Part shown: piece by piece, positions 23,975-36,355 of the stretch
How the letters are laid out: each line of letters opens with the position of its first letter
How positions within the stretch are numbered: position 1 is the stretch's first letter
Source: Auanema rhodensis
Lineage: Eukaryota > Nematoda > Chromadorea > Rhabditida > Rhabditidae
Assembly (NCBI GenBank): GCA_964057225.1
Contig: OZ059897.1
Coordinates: 7,130,001-7,194,000, forward strand
Length of the DNA stretch: 64,000 nt
Direction: 5' to 3'
Translations under genes and position numbers: made by a program
Notes under the pieces: model-generated
Told to the model about the DNA's origin: nothing
The model's input: only the letters and a program-made list of their open reading frames with translations
Databases searched by the model: none

Positions 23975-25007
23975 ATGAAGTTGCTCTGTATTCTCGTCAG
24001 CATCTTTATAGCTTCTGAGGCAGTACTGGTTCGAACATAGTTAGAATATCTTTTAATCTTTGCATATTTAAGCATCGGAAAGCAGTTGATGTCAAACAGC
24101 CGCTAACACAAGCCCAGGTTTTGTGTATGGACTTAAACCTTAGCATCAGTAAGATGTTTATTAGGTATTTTCAACATCACCTGTTTTGATTTACCTCGTT
24201 TGAATCTTTTTCAGAGCTTATACATCTCAAAATGGTGGAATGGTTGATCATAATGTATGTAATACATACCAATTAACTAAAAACAGTAAGTTATATCATA
24301 TATAACTAAGCTAAACAAGAACAACCACTCAGCGCAGTCTTCAAAATAGAAATGAAAATTTGAATTTGAAATGTTATAGGTAATATTGAAGCCGCAATTT
24401 ACATGGAACCATCTCCAAGAGGAACTAAAACAGGAGCAGCTCAGTTCAAGGAGATGAGCAAAGTTCTGAAGGGTTTCAGTTGCATGTACGATGCTCCCAT
24501 AATCAATTCTTATCTTTGGGTACAGCAATACTTCTGAGATTCCTTATCTTATGCATATTCTATAGGTTTCTTCACCAAATAATTGGAACGAAGATACATC
24601 GAAGAATAACCAATTAATCAAAGATATTCTTGCTGCTGCAGCTGGTAACTCTAAGGCAGGCACTTAAAGCATTTAACTTTAATATTAATCTTTTTGGATT
24701 TAGTTTACGCGAATGGGTATCTATACTAATGCTGATGATTGGGCTAAAATTACTGGAAATGTCAACAACGCATTACTATCTGGTGATAATGAACCTCTTT
24801 CATTATGGTATTTCTTATATTGAACATTGGCTAAGTATGATATCTATTTTCAGGTGGAACAATGGTGCATCTGGAAACAGTACTATGACACTAGATGGAT
24901 TCAAGCCATTCGGTGGATGGACAAGCTATTATGCTAACATCGTACAATATTCCCAAGAAGAACTTGTTTGTACAGCTATATGCAACAGGAATTTCTATTC
25001 TGTCTAA
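23975..25007 (+). CDS. GH25 (Entamoeba-type) lysozyme, divergent third gene
   Basis: Same family and seven-exon plan as the arm copies, with identical intron phases but a diverged protein. Exons 23975-24022, 24073-24164, 24215-24285, 24380-24519, 24566-24655, 24704-24807 and 24854-25007 give 232 residues. Signal peptide MKLLCILVSIFIASEA; then AVDVKQPLTQAQVLC (first Asp kept), KMFIRAYTSQNGGMVDHNVC, IYMEPSPRGTKTGAAQF, YLWVSSPNNW, MGIYTNADDW, GFKPFGGWTSYY and the Cys pair LVCTAIC. The DxE position is again lost (W and S). Intron 5 must start with GC rather than GT (TCTAAG then GCAGGC) to keep the frame and match the paralogue. The poly(A) signal is at 25179-25184. Confidence 0.92.
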
Positions 25008-25178
25008 TTGAATATTTAACATACGTGAGGCAATTGTTATGATTTTTGGATATTTCTAAGCTTATGAGACGAACTTGCTCACCTGTTTGAGAGGCTTGTA
25101 CTAAGGTTCTTGTTCCTGTCATTAAGTTTTTATATTCACAATTACTTCCAATGTTTGATGTTCTTTTGAATTCAATTT

Positions 25179-25184
25179 AATAAA
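25179..25184 (+). terminator. poly(A) signal of the third lysozyme gene
   Basis: AATAAA 172 bp after the stop codon, inside the flank shared with 22577-22735. Confidence 0.6.
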
Positions 25185-25789
25185 ATCAATTTATTAATCA
25201 TTTTATGGTGTTTTTGACATGAGAAAGGCGATATGATATCAAAAAGTTTTTGATTAATCACACTATATGTGACTTTTCCAGATTAAGTTATGTGATGTTG
25301 ATAGGTAATAATATCAAAGAAATGCCTTTTCTATTGTTCTCCTTAAGCCTAAGCTGTGAAGCTGAATGAATATTCATCGAATACATCTAGATGTATCTAA
25401 TTTCATAAACATCGTCATGCAGAAAATTGAAAAAAATCAGAAATAGTCTCAGCTACAAACAGAGAAAATTTTTTTTTTGAACTCAAGAATATTGAAAAGC
25501 TTTAAGCACAAGTGCAAGTGATGCAGCTTTGTTGAGTTAACAGACGTTACTTGTGAGCAAGACTTGATAACAATAATGGGTCAAAGATAAACGAGAAGCA
25601 ACAAATCTTTAAAATAATAAATTATCGCAAGAAAAGACAGATATCAGATTATTCTTATCAATAACATATGTATGTAGATATACAATCAGTTTCGTTTTGA
25701 ATCAAATAATGTTTTGAAACCAAATACTGAAGATATCATTTTCCACAGAAGTATAGAAACAGTCTGATATCATTCAGTTAATTTCTTTA

Positions 25790-25935
25790 TTTTATGAAGA
25801 AGAGCTATCATGATCCTTCAGCAAAACTCTTCTACTCTTCGGTATTGTCACAGCACAGGTTTTATGAGATTTTCTTTAGGCTTTTCCTTTATTTTCAAAT
25901 ACTTTAGAATGAATCAAAGCTACAACTACTGAAGA
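25790..25935 (+). pseudogene. possible lysozyme 5' remnant
   Basis: After ATGA the frame reads SFSKTLLLFGIVTAQ, a signal-peptide core, ending at a GT donor (GCACAG then GTTTTA), as in lysozyme exon 1. The ATG is out of frame by one base. A short open piece after a later AG (25910) reads ESKLQLLKN and ends at GTAAGT. Position and order fit a fifth, broken lysozyme, but the match is short. Confidence 0.3.
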
Positions 25936-25939
25936 ATCA

Positions 25940-26633
25940 GTAAGTAATAGCAGAACTCTTGAGCATGAAGTCATAGATTTGACACAATCACTCAACTTTT
26001 TCAAAATTCATAACTTTCAACTTTAAACTTTAATGTTTAAAAATCAATACATTGTACATGTGTTTTCTTCTATTTGCTTTTTTAAAAAAAGTATTTTTGA
26101 TAAATTCCATATATGCTAATTTCCACGTGGCACGTTTTTCTTTTGTTTTTTTCACAAATTATTCTCATTTGAAATTTGAAATTGTATATTTAATCTTGAT
26201 GTTTGAATATAATTATTCTAATTTAATCAATATATTATTCTAATATTTATTTTAATAAGTGAAACATTGATATATTTCAATAATAAAAATGATTTTAGAG
26301 AAAAGTATATTATAAACTAATCCGAATTATTCTAACTATATAAATATAATAATTCATATTTATTATGATAAACTTAAATCTTAATTTTCTTTTCAATAAT
26401 TCTAAATTCTAAGTTTTAGTTTTGAAAAAAAAAATAAAGATTTTTGTTTAGAATAAACAACAGACAGAATTGTTCAGACAACCCGAATACTCTGAAGTAC
26501 TGATTCGTATGCTTCTTGTCAAGCCTGTTTTGAGAGAAAATTTGAATTTTATTTTATAAGAAAAAAAAGGGAAAGAAATGGGCAAATTGTCTGAGATATT
26601 ATTCTATTTTGCAACAAATTGTTTGTAAAATAT
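25940..26633. other. intergenic, no gene seen
   Basis: Very AT-rich spacer with long A/T runs. The 63-codon open frame at 26052 is hydrophobic and AT-driven. Confidence 0.4.
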
Positions 26634-28165
26634 CTACTTTTTCTTTTTGCTATCATCTAACTCGCATTCTTCTTTGAGCTCACGTAGCTTACGACGATCC
26701 GCAAAAATTTGTTCCATAACTTCTTTAGTTGAAACTTGGCAACTGAAAAATATAAATAAATCTGATGTATGTATTTGAATATGACGTTTGACAGCAATTA
26801 CGTGAAAAGTACACACGAAATGTCATTTAACTATATGTATAAGCTTGATACGGTTGCTTTCATTTAAAAATCAAATTCAATAGAATTTCTTGAAACGTAC
26901 TCTTCTGTTAATGGACAACAATGAGCTAATGCTGAACAATGCTTATGCCATGATTTTGTAGATGCTCGACAGTCAGATATTTTAGTCATTTTCTTGGATG
27001 TGTCTCTCTTTGTGCGCTTAACTGGCTTACTAGCTCGTTTACGACGTAGATTAGTAATAGTTGAGCCTACTCTGGGAGCAAAAGCAAATTTCTTATGTAG
27101 AGAAGAGCATGTCTCTTGCTAAAATATTTTTTACGTTATCAAAAAATGCTGCAAGTTGCAACACTTACTTGTTCACGAGATAGCGTACTTTCAGATAAAA
27201 CAGCATCAACTAAGTTTGATTGAAGACAATCACGAGCAAGTTCTGTACGACGTAAATGTAATCCATTTAACTTAATTTTCATCTCCCATTTACGTAATGT
27301 ACAGGATTCAGATGCACGAAATCTGAATAACATACCGTATAGTTTATGAAAAAAACAAGAAATTCTATTATATATTACTTGTAATTTTGTTCCAATTCCA
27401 GACATTCACGTTGTTTTACTTCCAATTTTTCCATACAAGTTAGATAATCCATGCAATATCCCTTAATAGTCAATTATTTAAATTATAACTACAGCTTATG
27501 CTTTAAGCTTTTTAACTCATATATTGCTTTTTGGAATAAGTATGATCAATTTCATCTTTTCTTTTAAATTTTCAACTTTTTTTGTAAAATTCTGATATAT
27601 GTTACAGGATTAGAAATACGTGAACTTGTCATATATGGAATAAACAATAGAATATTAGTAGTTATATTTGTATTTCTTACATATTTTCCTTTATAATTTT
27701 TTTAAAAATTATATTCATATAGTTAATAACTTCTTTTAACTCAATTTCAACTGATATTCTTCTCTAACCCTCACTTTTCAGCAAATGAAACTAATGGTGA
27801 TTGGGGGAATTAAAGAAAAAAAAAGATAAAAAATGGGATTAGTTTTCATTTCTGTCAGTCAATTCAAAATCAATTTCAGAATTTCAAAAGTTTTTTCAAA
27901 TATTTGCATTTGAGTCCGAATGACAAAAGTATTATTTAATTATTTGGAATGGACGAGCAACCGGAGGAGCACTGTCAGAACGTTTGTGTGATCATTCCGG
28001 AAATGAGCATTTTCACACATTTTTCTTTTTTCCAAACAAAACTTTGATTTGTAAATATTTTGATTTATAAAGAATTAGATAAATAAATATATAGATAGAT
28101 ACCTCTTCAATTGGATTATCAATAGCATATGTAATAACTGGTAATAATATTAACAATATCTTCAT
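26634..28165 (-). CDS. secreted Cys-rich protein with dibasic cleavage sites, unknown family
   Basis: Not recognised, but a clean gene. Exons 28103-28165, 27379-27461, 27169-27322, 26901-27118 and 26634-26742 join in phase into 208 residues. Residues 1-14 are a signal peptide (MKILLILLPVITYA). The mature part has spaced cysteines: YCMDYLTCMEKLEVKQREC, ESCTLRKWE, ARDC, ETCSS, SDCRAS, HKHCSALAHCC, LTEDC and a last EEC. A basic middle segment contains RRKRASKPVKRTKRD, with RRKR and KRTKR as plausible proprotein-convertase sites, so it may be cut into an N-terminal and a C-terminal domain. It ends in a KKKK tail. At least eleven Cys suggest disulphide-bonded helices. It sits between lysozyme genes but on the opposite strand to the nearest one. 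Confidence 0.85.
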
Positions 28166-28805
28166 AATTGCATAAAAAATCTAAATAAGAATTAATTATT
28201 AAATATGAAAAAATAAATAAAGAACATTGAAAAAGGAAGGCAATATGTTATGAGTTTTGAGATAGAATATTTCAAAAATTGAGCTTAAATTGAGCCTAAT
28301 TTCATCGAACAACCTTCAGCCAACTTTTATTATTCGTTATTCAGTTACGTTTGTTCTACTCAGCCTCAATCACCTTTTCTCATTTTTTTAAATCTGTTTT
28401 TATGGCAAAAATGCTTGAAAAGGACATGTAGAGAAGTGTACAACAAATAGAATTTTATAATAAAGAAATGGGCAAAATGAGAACTTTAAACAAACAACGT
28501 TAACACAGGCACGCAAACCCCTCGCCTTGACCATAACACATACAAGTCGTTTGAAACAAAAGGATAACAAGTATCAGAAGAGATGAGCGTAAATGAGAAA
28601 ATCATTCGGTACATTCTATATGAATGATTGCTAAGATTCTGAAGCTCTATTGAGTTCAATGTTCTTTCGTATTCAAGATAGAAAAAAACCCAGAAATGAT
28701 GATGATGAATGTTCAAAAATGCATCGAGAATATCGAGAGAAGAGAAGAAAAATGTTAACAACGAGTTAAACGATGAATATGTGTGCAATAGGAGAGGAAG
28801 CAATA

Positions 28806-28887
28806 AGAGAGTGGGAGAGAGAGAGAGAGAGAGAAAGGAGGGAGGTGGGCAGAGACAAAGAGAAAAAGAGAGAGAAAGAGAGAGGGA

Positions 28888-28942
<55 letters not shown>
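28806..28942. repeat. (GA)n compound tract
   Basis: GA/GAAA/GGA mix ending in about 55 bp of pure GA. It gives spurious poly(ER) and poly(SL) frames on both strands. Confidence 0.95.
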
Positions 28943-28943
<1 letters not shown>

Positions 28944-29365
28944 TCAAGAAAAAATTCATGGAATAAGGTATAATCCGGAGTTGAATTATGACAATGACTG
29001 TTAGAACTCAAAGAAAATAGGAAGAAAAGGGAAGAGCCTGACGACTTTTAGAATCGAGTACAAGCGTGGTTGAATTCCAAATTTGTACACGAATAGTGTT
29101 GTGCAAATAGATCAGGAAAAATGAAAAAGACTACTTGAATATTTTCCAAAAAATTACAAAATAAAAGAACAAAATTCAAAAATGAAAAATATGTGTGTAG
29201 TATATGGAATATTTATTCAAACTATATATGATGTATATGAGCATGAATAGAGGATTTGAAGACGAAAAAGAAAAAAAACGAAATCAACTAGCTGCAATTT
29301 ACTTCTTTGCAAATAATGGCAGATAGTATATGGAAATATAGACTATATACATGTGCACATAGATT

Positions 29366-29370
29366 AAGAG

Positions 29371-29431
<61 letters not shown>

Positions 29432-29456
29432 GAGGGAGAGAGAGAGAGAGAGGGAG
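29366..29456. repeat. (GA)n tract
   Basis: About 90 bp of GA with a few GGGA interruptions. Confidence 0.95.
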
Positions 29457-29612
29457 ATGCTGCTGTGAGGGAATACTGGAAGAGAAGGGACGAATTGATT
29501 GAAATAGTCTAAGGATTACTAGACGATTACATGTAAATATACAGTCATTGTAAAGTGGAAAGTGATTGAGTGTAACAGATATAATTTGATGAAGTAGTGT
29601 ATGCGCATAGAT

Positions 29613-29615
29613 GGA

Positions 29616-29662
<47 letters not shown>

Positions 29663-29669
29663 GAGAGAA
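29613..29669. repeat. (GA)n tract
   Basis: GA run interrupted once by T. Confidence 0.95.
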
Positions 29670-29791
29670 AGGAATGAGCAACAAGGTGAAGTGAGGTGAG
29701 AATAGGTAAATGACGAACTGGACACAAGTTCGATAACTATTGTTGAAGTCAGAAATAATAGTCAAGCGAGAAAATAGATTAAAAGAGAAAC

Positions 29792-29794
<3 letters not shown>

Positions 29795-29842
<48 letters not shown>
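29795..29842. repeat. (GA)n tract
   Basis: Pure GA, about 24 units. Confidence 0.95.
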
Positions 29843-29845
<3 letters not shown>

Positions 29846-31232
29846 AGAGATGATTATATGGATACGATGAGGTTGGATCATCATCATATTGAAATTCTAT
29901 AGAAATAGATATAAAGAGAAAGAGAGAAAGAGACTGAGAATCACTGTCATCCTCACTAGGTCACTCAATGTCTGTTCCGAAAATTACTGAGATAGTGCGA
30001 AAATGAAATAAAAGCAAAACAGATGTGAGTTACTAGCAGTTGCATGAGAAATAGAATAACATATAACCGTTCACAAGCTGCATCCAAATGGAATTTGTTA
30101 AATTTCAGCTTTTTTCTTCACGTAAATCAATAATTTTACGTGAAATTAGTATAATATTGTAGTTTGAATTATAATTGTGGGCTGGGTGTATGTTTTGATG
30201 TAACAACAACAAATTATGAAAGCAATTCAAAAATTTTGTTAACTATAACAAACATGAAAAATAAAATAATGCGTATATATAGTTAAGAGAATCTTTATAT
30301 ATATATATATATATATATATTTATTTAACTATATGTTTATATTATATTTTTGTACTTAAACACGTAAATAATGAAAATAGTACATTTGAAGAAGAGGCTT
30401 TTTTTTTTCTTTTTTTAAACTTTAGTTACATTAGAAAAAGAGAAACAAAGTTGAAGAAAAGGGAGATGGAAATGATTCTCAATAGGCTTTTCTTCTAGAT
30501 CATTGGACTTTGTTAGTTATTGGTGTGGGTAGTGTTGGAGATTTTTGAAGTGGACAAGTATGGGACGGAAGTAAGTAACATGTCTCATACATACATATAG
30601 TAAACAAGAGGTATAAGTACTGGTTGTAAGTAATGTATTCATAGATATTTGATTGAAATAGATAGCTTTCATATAGTATAAGAAAGAATATATAGATAGA
30701 TTAAGTAATTTTTATTGAAAAATATAAAATATAGTTGGAACATGCTGTAAGTTGGAAACAGGGTCGTCTGTTCCATCTACTGGCACGAGCGGTAGTTTAG
30801 ACTTGAAAGTATGAACTGAATGAGAGATAGATGGTTGTGCTAAGGGGAGGAGGGAGAAAAGGCACGAAAAAGAGAAAAGCTCCAGAAGGGTGGAGGGAGA
30901 GGGAGAGAGAGAGAGAGATGAAGTAAATGAAGATAAAGGAAGATGAGAGAATGTGAAAAGAAAAAGAGGAAGAGAGGTCGACCTAGGACATTGATCTGAC
31001 TATTAATGGAAATGCCCTTGTGCAACATAATATTAACTAAAACGAAATGACGAGATGAATTTCATTTAGTTTTGGTGTAGCCGTCTGGACCACAATCATT
31101 GGCAGCATCTGAATAAAGAGGAACAAACATACGCTCTGATGATTTTCAGTGATAAATATGGAAGAATAGTTGTGTTATTACGGAAAGTCCGCAGCTTAAC
31201 AGATGCTGATAGCATTGAGTAAAGCGAAAAGA

Positions 31233-31235
31233 GGA

Positions 31236-31306
<71 letters not shown>
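31233..31306. repeat. (GA)n tract
   Basis: GA run with a single ATA break near its 5' end. Confidence 0.95.
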
Positions 31307-31308
<2 letters not shown>

Positions 31309-32350
31309 AGGACAGGGCTGGTAAGGCTTGTAAGCTGGTAGAAAGATGAAACATGAGCTTGTATATGGAATATTCTAATTAATCTGGTAATGCAAATAGA
31401 AGAAGATGCATATAGAACGATGAAATAAAGAGACAAAGAGGTAAGATCAAAAGTGTAATTAAGAAAATATAATTGAGTAAAGACAAATTGAACAAGATGA
31501 TCAAATTACTATACATATAGTTAGTACCATTTGCATAATAATGATCCAATATAGTATAATCCAAGATCTTTTTTGTCTTTCTATTCATGATACGTGAAGC
31601 GGAAAAATCCGATTTTCCTCGTTTTAGCTCATTTGCTGTAATTCAGTATCCGAACAGAGAGGAGAAAGCAACGCCGAATATGAAAGTACGTTTTCATATG
31701 GAAGAAGCCAAGATAGTCAGAAGCTTAGAAATTGCTTATTTTTGTTTATTTTGGGACAAAAAGTTGTTTGAAAAAAAGAAAAACAATAGCATTGGCAAAT
31801 TAACAAGTTGATGTTATTGCTTCACGGACATTTCAATGTTTAGCTGATAGGAATGAAAGGAAACAAAGCTGAGAATACCAAGCTTGTGCAAGTTAAAGCT
31901 TAGTAAGCACATCATTTTCGGTATGAACTATTGCATTAATAGTCTAAATTCTAAAATTAATATTATTATTTTCTAAGAATGAATACGATTTCCTTTTTGA
32001 ATTTAGCAAGAACACACTTTAACATATACATGTATGTTAATCTATCTGAGATGTTACTTTAGCTTGGAATGCTAAAACAAAGCTAAAACAAGCATATGAT
32101 GTATATGTGTGTGGTCACCTCAATCAAAATATGAAAAGCTTGGCATAAATCACCAGTGACAGAAGTCCAATTTGGTTGTCTTATTTTTTGGTGAAGAAAG
32201 ACTACATTTGCTTTGAAAAAGGAATAAAATTTCAAATGAAATATTAGTACTTCTTCTGTATAATTTCGATTTTATTGATTCAGAAAAAAACATTAAAGAG
32301 TTTGAAAGATGTTAAACAATAAAGAATAACTGCCATTTATGAACAGCTGA

Positions 32351-32358
<8 letters not shown>

Positions 32359-32444
<86 letters not shown>
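32359..32444. repeat. (GA)n tract, the longest pure one
   Basis: About 43 uninterrupted GA units. Confidence 0.95.
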
Positions 32445-32448
<4 letters not shown>

Positions 32449-32845
32449 ATATGGTGTTCTTCAATCGAGAGAAGGCAATTCGTCATCTAATGAATGCTTC
32501 CTCGTTTTGAAAGCCTTTATGCTAGTAAGAAAGATAGGTTCGAACCCTTTAAAACTGAGTGAGATGAGAAAAAAATTCAAGAAACAGAAGAGAAATGAAC
32601 TAGAAGCACACAGAATTGAATGTGAATCTACAGACTACAGCGATAACAATGAAATGGCTTTTTAACCCTTTTTCCAATAAAAAAAGTGGTTGAATTGCTA
32701 AGAAGTTGAGTTCAAAGAAGACCGGAAGAAATTTGAAGGAAATGTTAACGAATAAGCTCAGCAGACCCATGCGAGTCTGGAATATCAGAAGAAGAACGAC
32801 AACTTCTTCCGATGTCTTTTGGGTCAGCTCAGCGGCCGAAACGGC

Positions 32846-33070
32846 TTATCCAACGCTTCCAATTTTTTCCTTCAAAGCCGTTTGAAAAGCCCGTAGACCT
32901 TTTGGGGCAAAAGGCCAATATGAGGCAAGGCACACGACCTCATTTTGGCAAAACAGACGAGATGGAGGCGTCAACGCTGTGACTTCAAGCTGTGGCTGTG
33001 GCGAGCGGAAGTTTGAAGAAAAGTTTGGCACGAAAGAGGAAAAGGGGAAGATGATAGTGTCCACCATCAA
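32846..33070 (-). other. protein-like open frame, status unclear
   Basis: ATG-initiated 74-codon frame in a GC-richer island (FFGRWRKC-type codon use rather than AT-driven); contains PPSRLFCQNEVVCLASYWPF. No family is recognised and no partner exons were found. It could be a single-exon gene, an exon, or a conserved non-coding block. Confidence 0.25.
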
Positions 33071-35243
33071 TGGACGTTTTCTTGAAAAAGAGTATTCAGA
33101 AGAAGGATACGATAAAACTAAACTTCATGCTCATCAACATTGACAGCTGAACTACGCTGTATCAACATAATATCAGCTGCTGGATCTGTTTATCGTCGTT
33201 GGCGTCGTTGTGTCCAGTGTCATCCTTTGCTGATTATGGGAACGCTATTCATTCATCGTCATTCACACAGTCAAGCAGAATAGTTTGTCTTAAACAGCCT
33301 TTTCTTCCAGCATCTCATCATCATCATCGTTGTTGTCTTCATCGTTATCCTGTTCGTTGTCATCGTTTAGATGTTGTGTAATATAACATCAGTCTTGAAT
33401 GCAAATGAGTCTTTCTCTCTCAATCCATCCTCTTGGGTTTCCGAAGTCCATGAGCAATTCCTTGTTATTTCGACTGACCCGTCCATGCTTCAATGCTGTT
33501 AAAGTTCATGTGATGCTCATGTTTTGTGATTTGAAATAGTTGCCAAAAAGCTGGTTTTATTTTCAAAAAATGAAACCAAAAAACGACTAAAAGGAAATTA
33601 GATTTAAAAATTCGATAGAAAATTAGAAAAAGCTAAGCATATGTATGTTTGCACAACAGGATAATATAGTTAAAGTTTGAGAATTTCTTAAAAAGAATCG
33701 AGAAAACAAAGATTCAGAGACTGTTACTAATTATGTTTCCATACTATGTATGTATAGTTAAGTTGATTTTATGCGAATCAATGTAATTAACTATATGAAT
33801 ATAGGAATAGTATATGAGAATTGAATTGATTTTGTGTCCTTTTGATTTAAGATGAATTGGCATCCAAAGACAATCTATTGCGATCTATGGAAATGAAGCT
33901 GAACTGATTATTCTGAATCTGACTCTTGATTCTTGAAAATCCCGCGAGGCAGATATGTATGAAGATCAGAAAGAAAATCAGTGGAGCAGAAGGACAAAAC
34001 GAAGAGGAAAACGGAGCGACAGATTGTAGAGCTGAGTAGAGAATAGAACAATGGAATCTAAACATTTGATGATCAGAAGAAATAATATTCATTGATATTC
34101 AGAAGTGTTTTAAGCAAAGTTTCTAAGAATAGATTGATAAGTGCAGAGAGTTGTTTGGAAGAAATGTTAACAGGAAGCGATCTGATCAGAAGTGGAAAAG
34201 AAGAAGTAGCCGACACATAGAAGAATAAGAGAAGAAGCATGAAGAAAATACAAGTTTCCTCTGTTCATCGAAACAGCGGCTATTTCGGCTTATTCTTTGC
34301 CAGAAAAGGAGTGATTCCCTTGAGATACCAGCTGACGACAGCTAGCTCAACAAGCTCTTGAAACCAATGATAAATTGTATTTTAAAAGTTTAATTATGGA
34401 TTTTAAAATAGAAAAGAAGCTAAAATAAACATTTCAAACCATTAAAACTTTCAATAATTAAAGAAAATTAAAATAAAGTATAATGAGAAAGAAAATGGAA
34501 ATAACTATTTGATTTACGAGAAAAGATGAAAACTTTTGAATGAAAGACGTAGAAGTTGAAAGAATTTCAGAACTTTAGAAGATTTTTGATCATTTTTTGT
34601 TTATTTAAGACTCTTGAACACAATTAAATGTTTGTATTAATCACATATTACATTAAACAATTTTAAATTTAAGCCAAGAACTTGAAATAGAAAACTTATT
34701 TTTCCTAAATATTTAGGGAATAAATCAACTATTTTGATTGAAGCATATAATCAAAACTAGAAGATTATTAACTTAAATATAGTTAATAACTAAGGCAATT
34801 TTGATTATAATTACCAGAATAAGTAAATATTCAAAAGAAACTTGTATGTCCAGTTGTTTTTTCATCTGATGCATGCACATGTACATCCATACGTACACCA
34901 GACACACATCCATTACTATCTTGGCTGCTAATTTGAAGTAATCCGAATGAAAATAATTTCATTTGAAAGTAAAAGTTGTGGATGTATGGAAAGAAAAAGA
35001 GGAAAATAAGGATTTCTTTTTTGCTTTTCCTTCAAAAATTATATTTTATAATATAGTTAAGAGTTAATAAATTAAATATTAATTAATAGATTTTTATTTT
35101 AAATAAATAAATAATTGTTATTTGTTTATTTGAGTTCAAATAAAATACAATTTAAATTATAAAACATAATATTATTAATACAAATATTAGACATTAACTA
35201 TAATATTTTTATACAAATATGCTTTATCTATGCTGGATTATAC

Positions 35244-36355
35244 TTAACGAGTACCTCTTCTTTTTGCTGCTTCAAGCATTTCATCCTGAAGAATTTCCAT
35301 TATTTCTAAACGCTTGTGCGTACGACCGTCAGGATCAAAGCTGAAAAAATGTTTTTTCTCAACGAAATTACTATTTATCGTACAGTAATGTTGATTTCTT
35401 CCAATAGTCACCGCGTACACGTTCCCAGTCAGATGGTTTCAACGTTTTTGCTGAAAAGTTGATCACATAGTTACAACTTAGATGATACTGTGCTTACATC
35501 TGTCGAGCCATATTTCGATTTTATCAAAGCTGGCATATGTGAATACACAGAAGATGAAGAACCAAAATCCACAGAGGAAGATAAGAGGATAAATCTCATA
35601 AGCATGTCCAAGTCGACGAATCAAAAACGTTAAAGGAGTATCACCTTTCTGTGGAATAGGTCCCTTGAATCCCTTGTTACGAGAATTATTTCGAGCATAT
35701 TGAAAGTAGCCCTAAACGTTGTAATCTAATTAATTTAATTTTTTGTGACAAAATTATAAAAATTAAAATGAAAGTAAAGCTTAAAACATTAATTTTGTCT
35801 TATAAGATCACATTTTAAAAAAAGAATTGCCATAAATCTTATTCTAAGCATTATGCTATAGATTAAAGTCTTAAAACCCTCAGATTTTTATTTTTTAAAA
35901 TTATAAATTTTATTTTATTATATTATTGATATATAATTTAAATAATATATACTATATGTATATAGTATATACATTCATATATGTATGTATGTGTATGTGG
36001 TTATGTATGAACCATTGAACAAGTGATTTCAACAGATGGCTCCGTTGAACTAATTACGTCCGGCCTAAAGTGCTTATCTCTCCTATTTCCGTATTCTATC
36101 AACAACTTCAACAGAAAAGTTTTAGTTAGCACGTATTTTAATAGAAAAACATGAAAAATAAGCTTTTAATAGTTAAATAATATTAAATATTACTGAGATT
36201 ATAAAAATGATGAAACATACCGAACTTTCCACCTGCGATGGAGTAGATAATTGTACTTTTGGGTACGATGATGACGAACTTGAAGATAGACGAATGAAAA
36301 TCATATGATTTATGGATGCTGGTGTTGCACGAGTTGCTAAGCGGGACAAGCTCAT
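35244..36355 (-). CDS. mitochondrial inner-membrane respiratory subunit, NDUFA4/MLRQ-like
   Basis: Exons 36221-36355, 35498-35711, 35384-35450 and 35244-35340 give 170 residues with matching phases. The N-terminus (MSLSRLATRATPASINHM, then a Ser run) has no acids and several Arg, typical of a mitochondrial presequence. One membrane span follows (YPLIFLCGFWFFIFCVFTYA). Just after it comes IWLDRSKTLKPSDWERVRGD, which resembles the post-membrane WDRKNNPEPW pattern of NDUFA4 (MLRQ), a small subunit first assigned to complex I and now to complex IV. The tail RTHKRLEIMEILQDEMLEAA is helical and ends in basic residues. A COX6C-type subunit is the main alternative. I am confident of the exon structure and of mitochondrial targeting, less so of the exact subunit. 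An AG-rich 5' flank and downstream AT-rich sequence hold nothing else. Confidence 0.6.

Larger units (their letters stand above)
28166..35243. other. 7-kb gene-poor stretch dominated by (GA)n
   Basis: No exon chain could be built. Six long GA tracts all run in the same strand sense (see separate entries). Two isolated open frames look somewhat protein-like: 31587-31800 (+), starting MIREAEKSDFPRFSSF, and 32846-33070 (-), inside a locally GC-richer block (about 32750-33100). Neither has clear splice partners. Confidence 0.4.

Noticed and set aside
28486-29011. Long open frames rich in Ser-Leu or Arg-Glu over GA tracts (also near 12.1, 13.2, 29.4-29.8, 31.2 and 57 kb)
   Set aside because: Dinucleotide repeats read as two-residue polymers in several frames; no other coding evidence.
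32530-32552. GGTTCGAACCC resembling a tRNA T-arm
   Set aside because: No matching acceptor stem, anticodon arm or A box within the required distance, and the T-stem has a mismatch.
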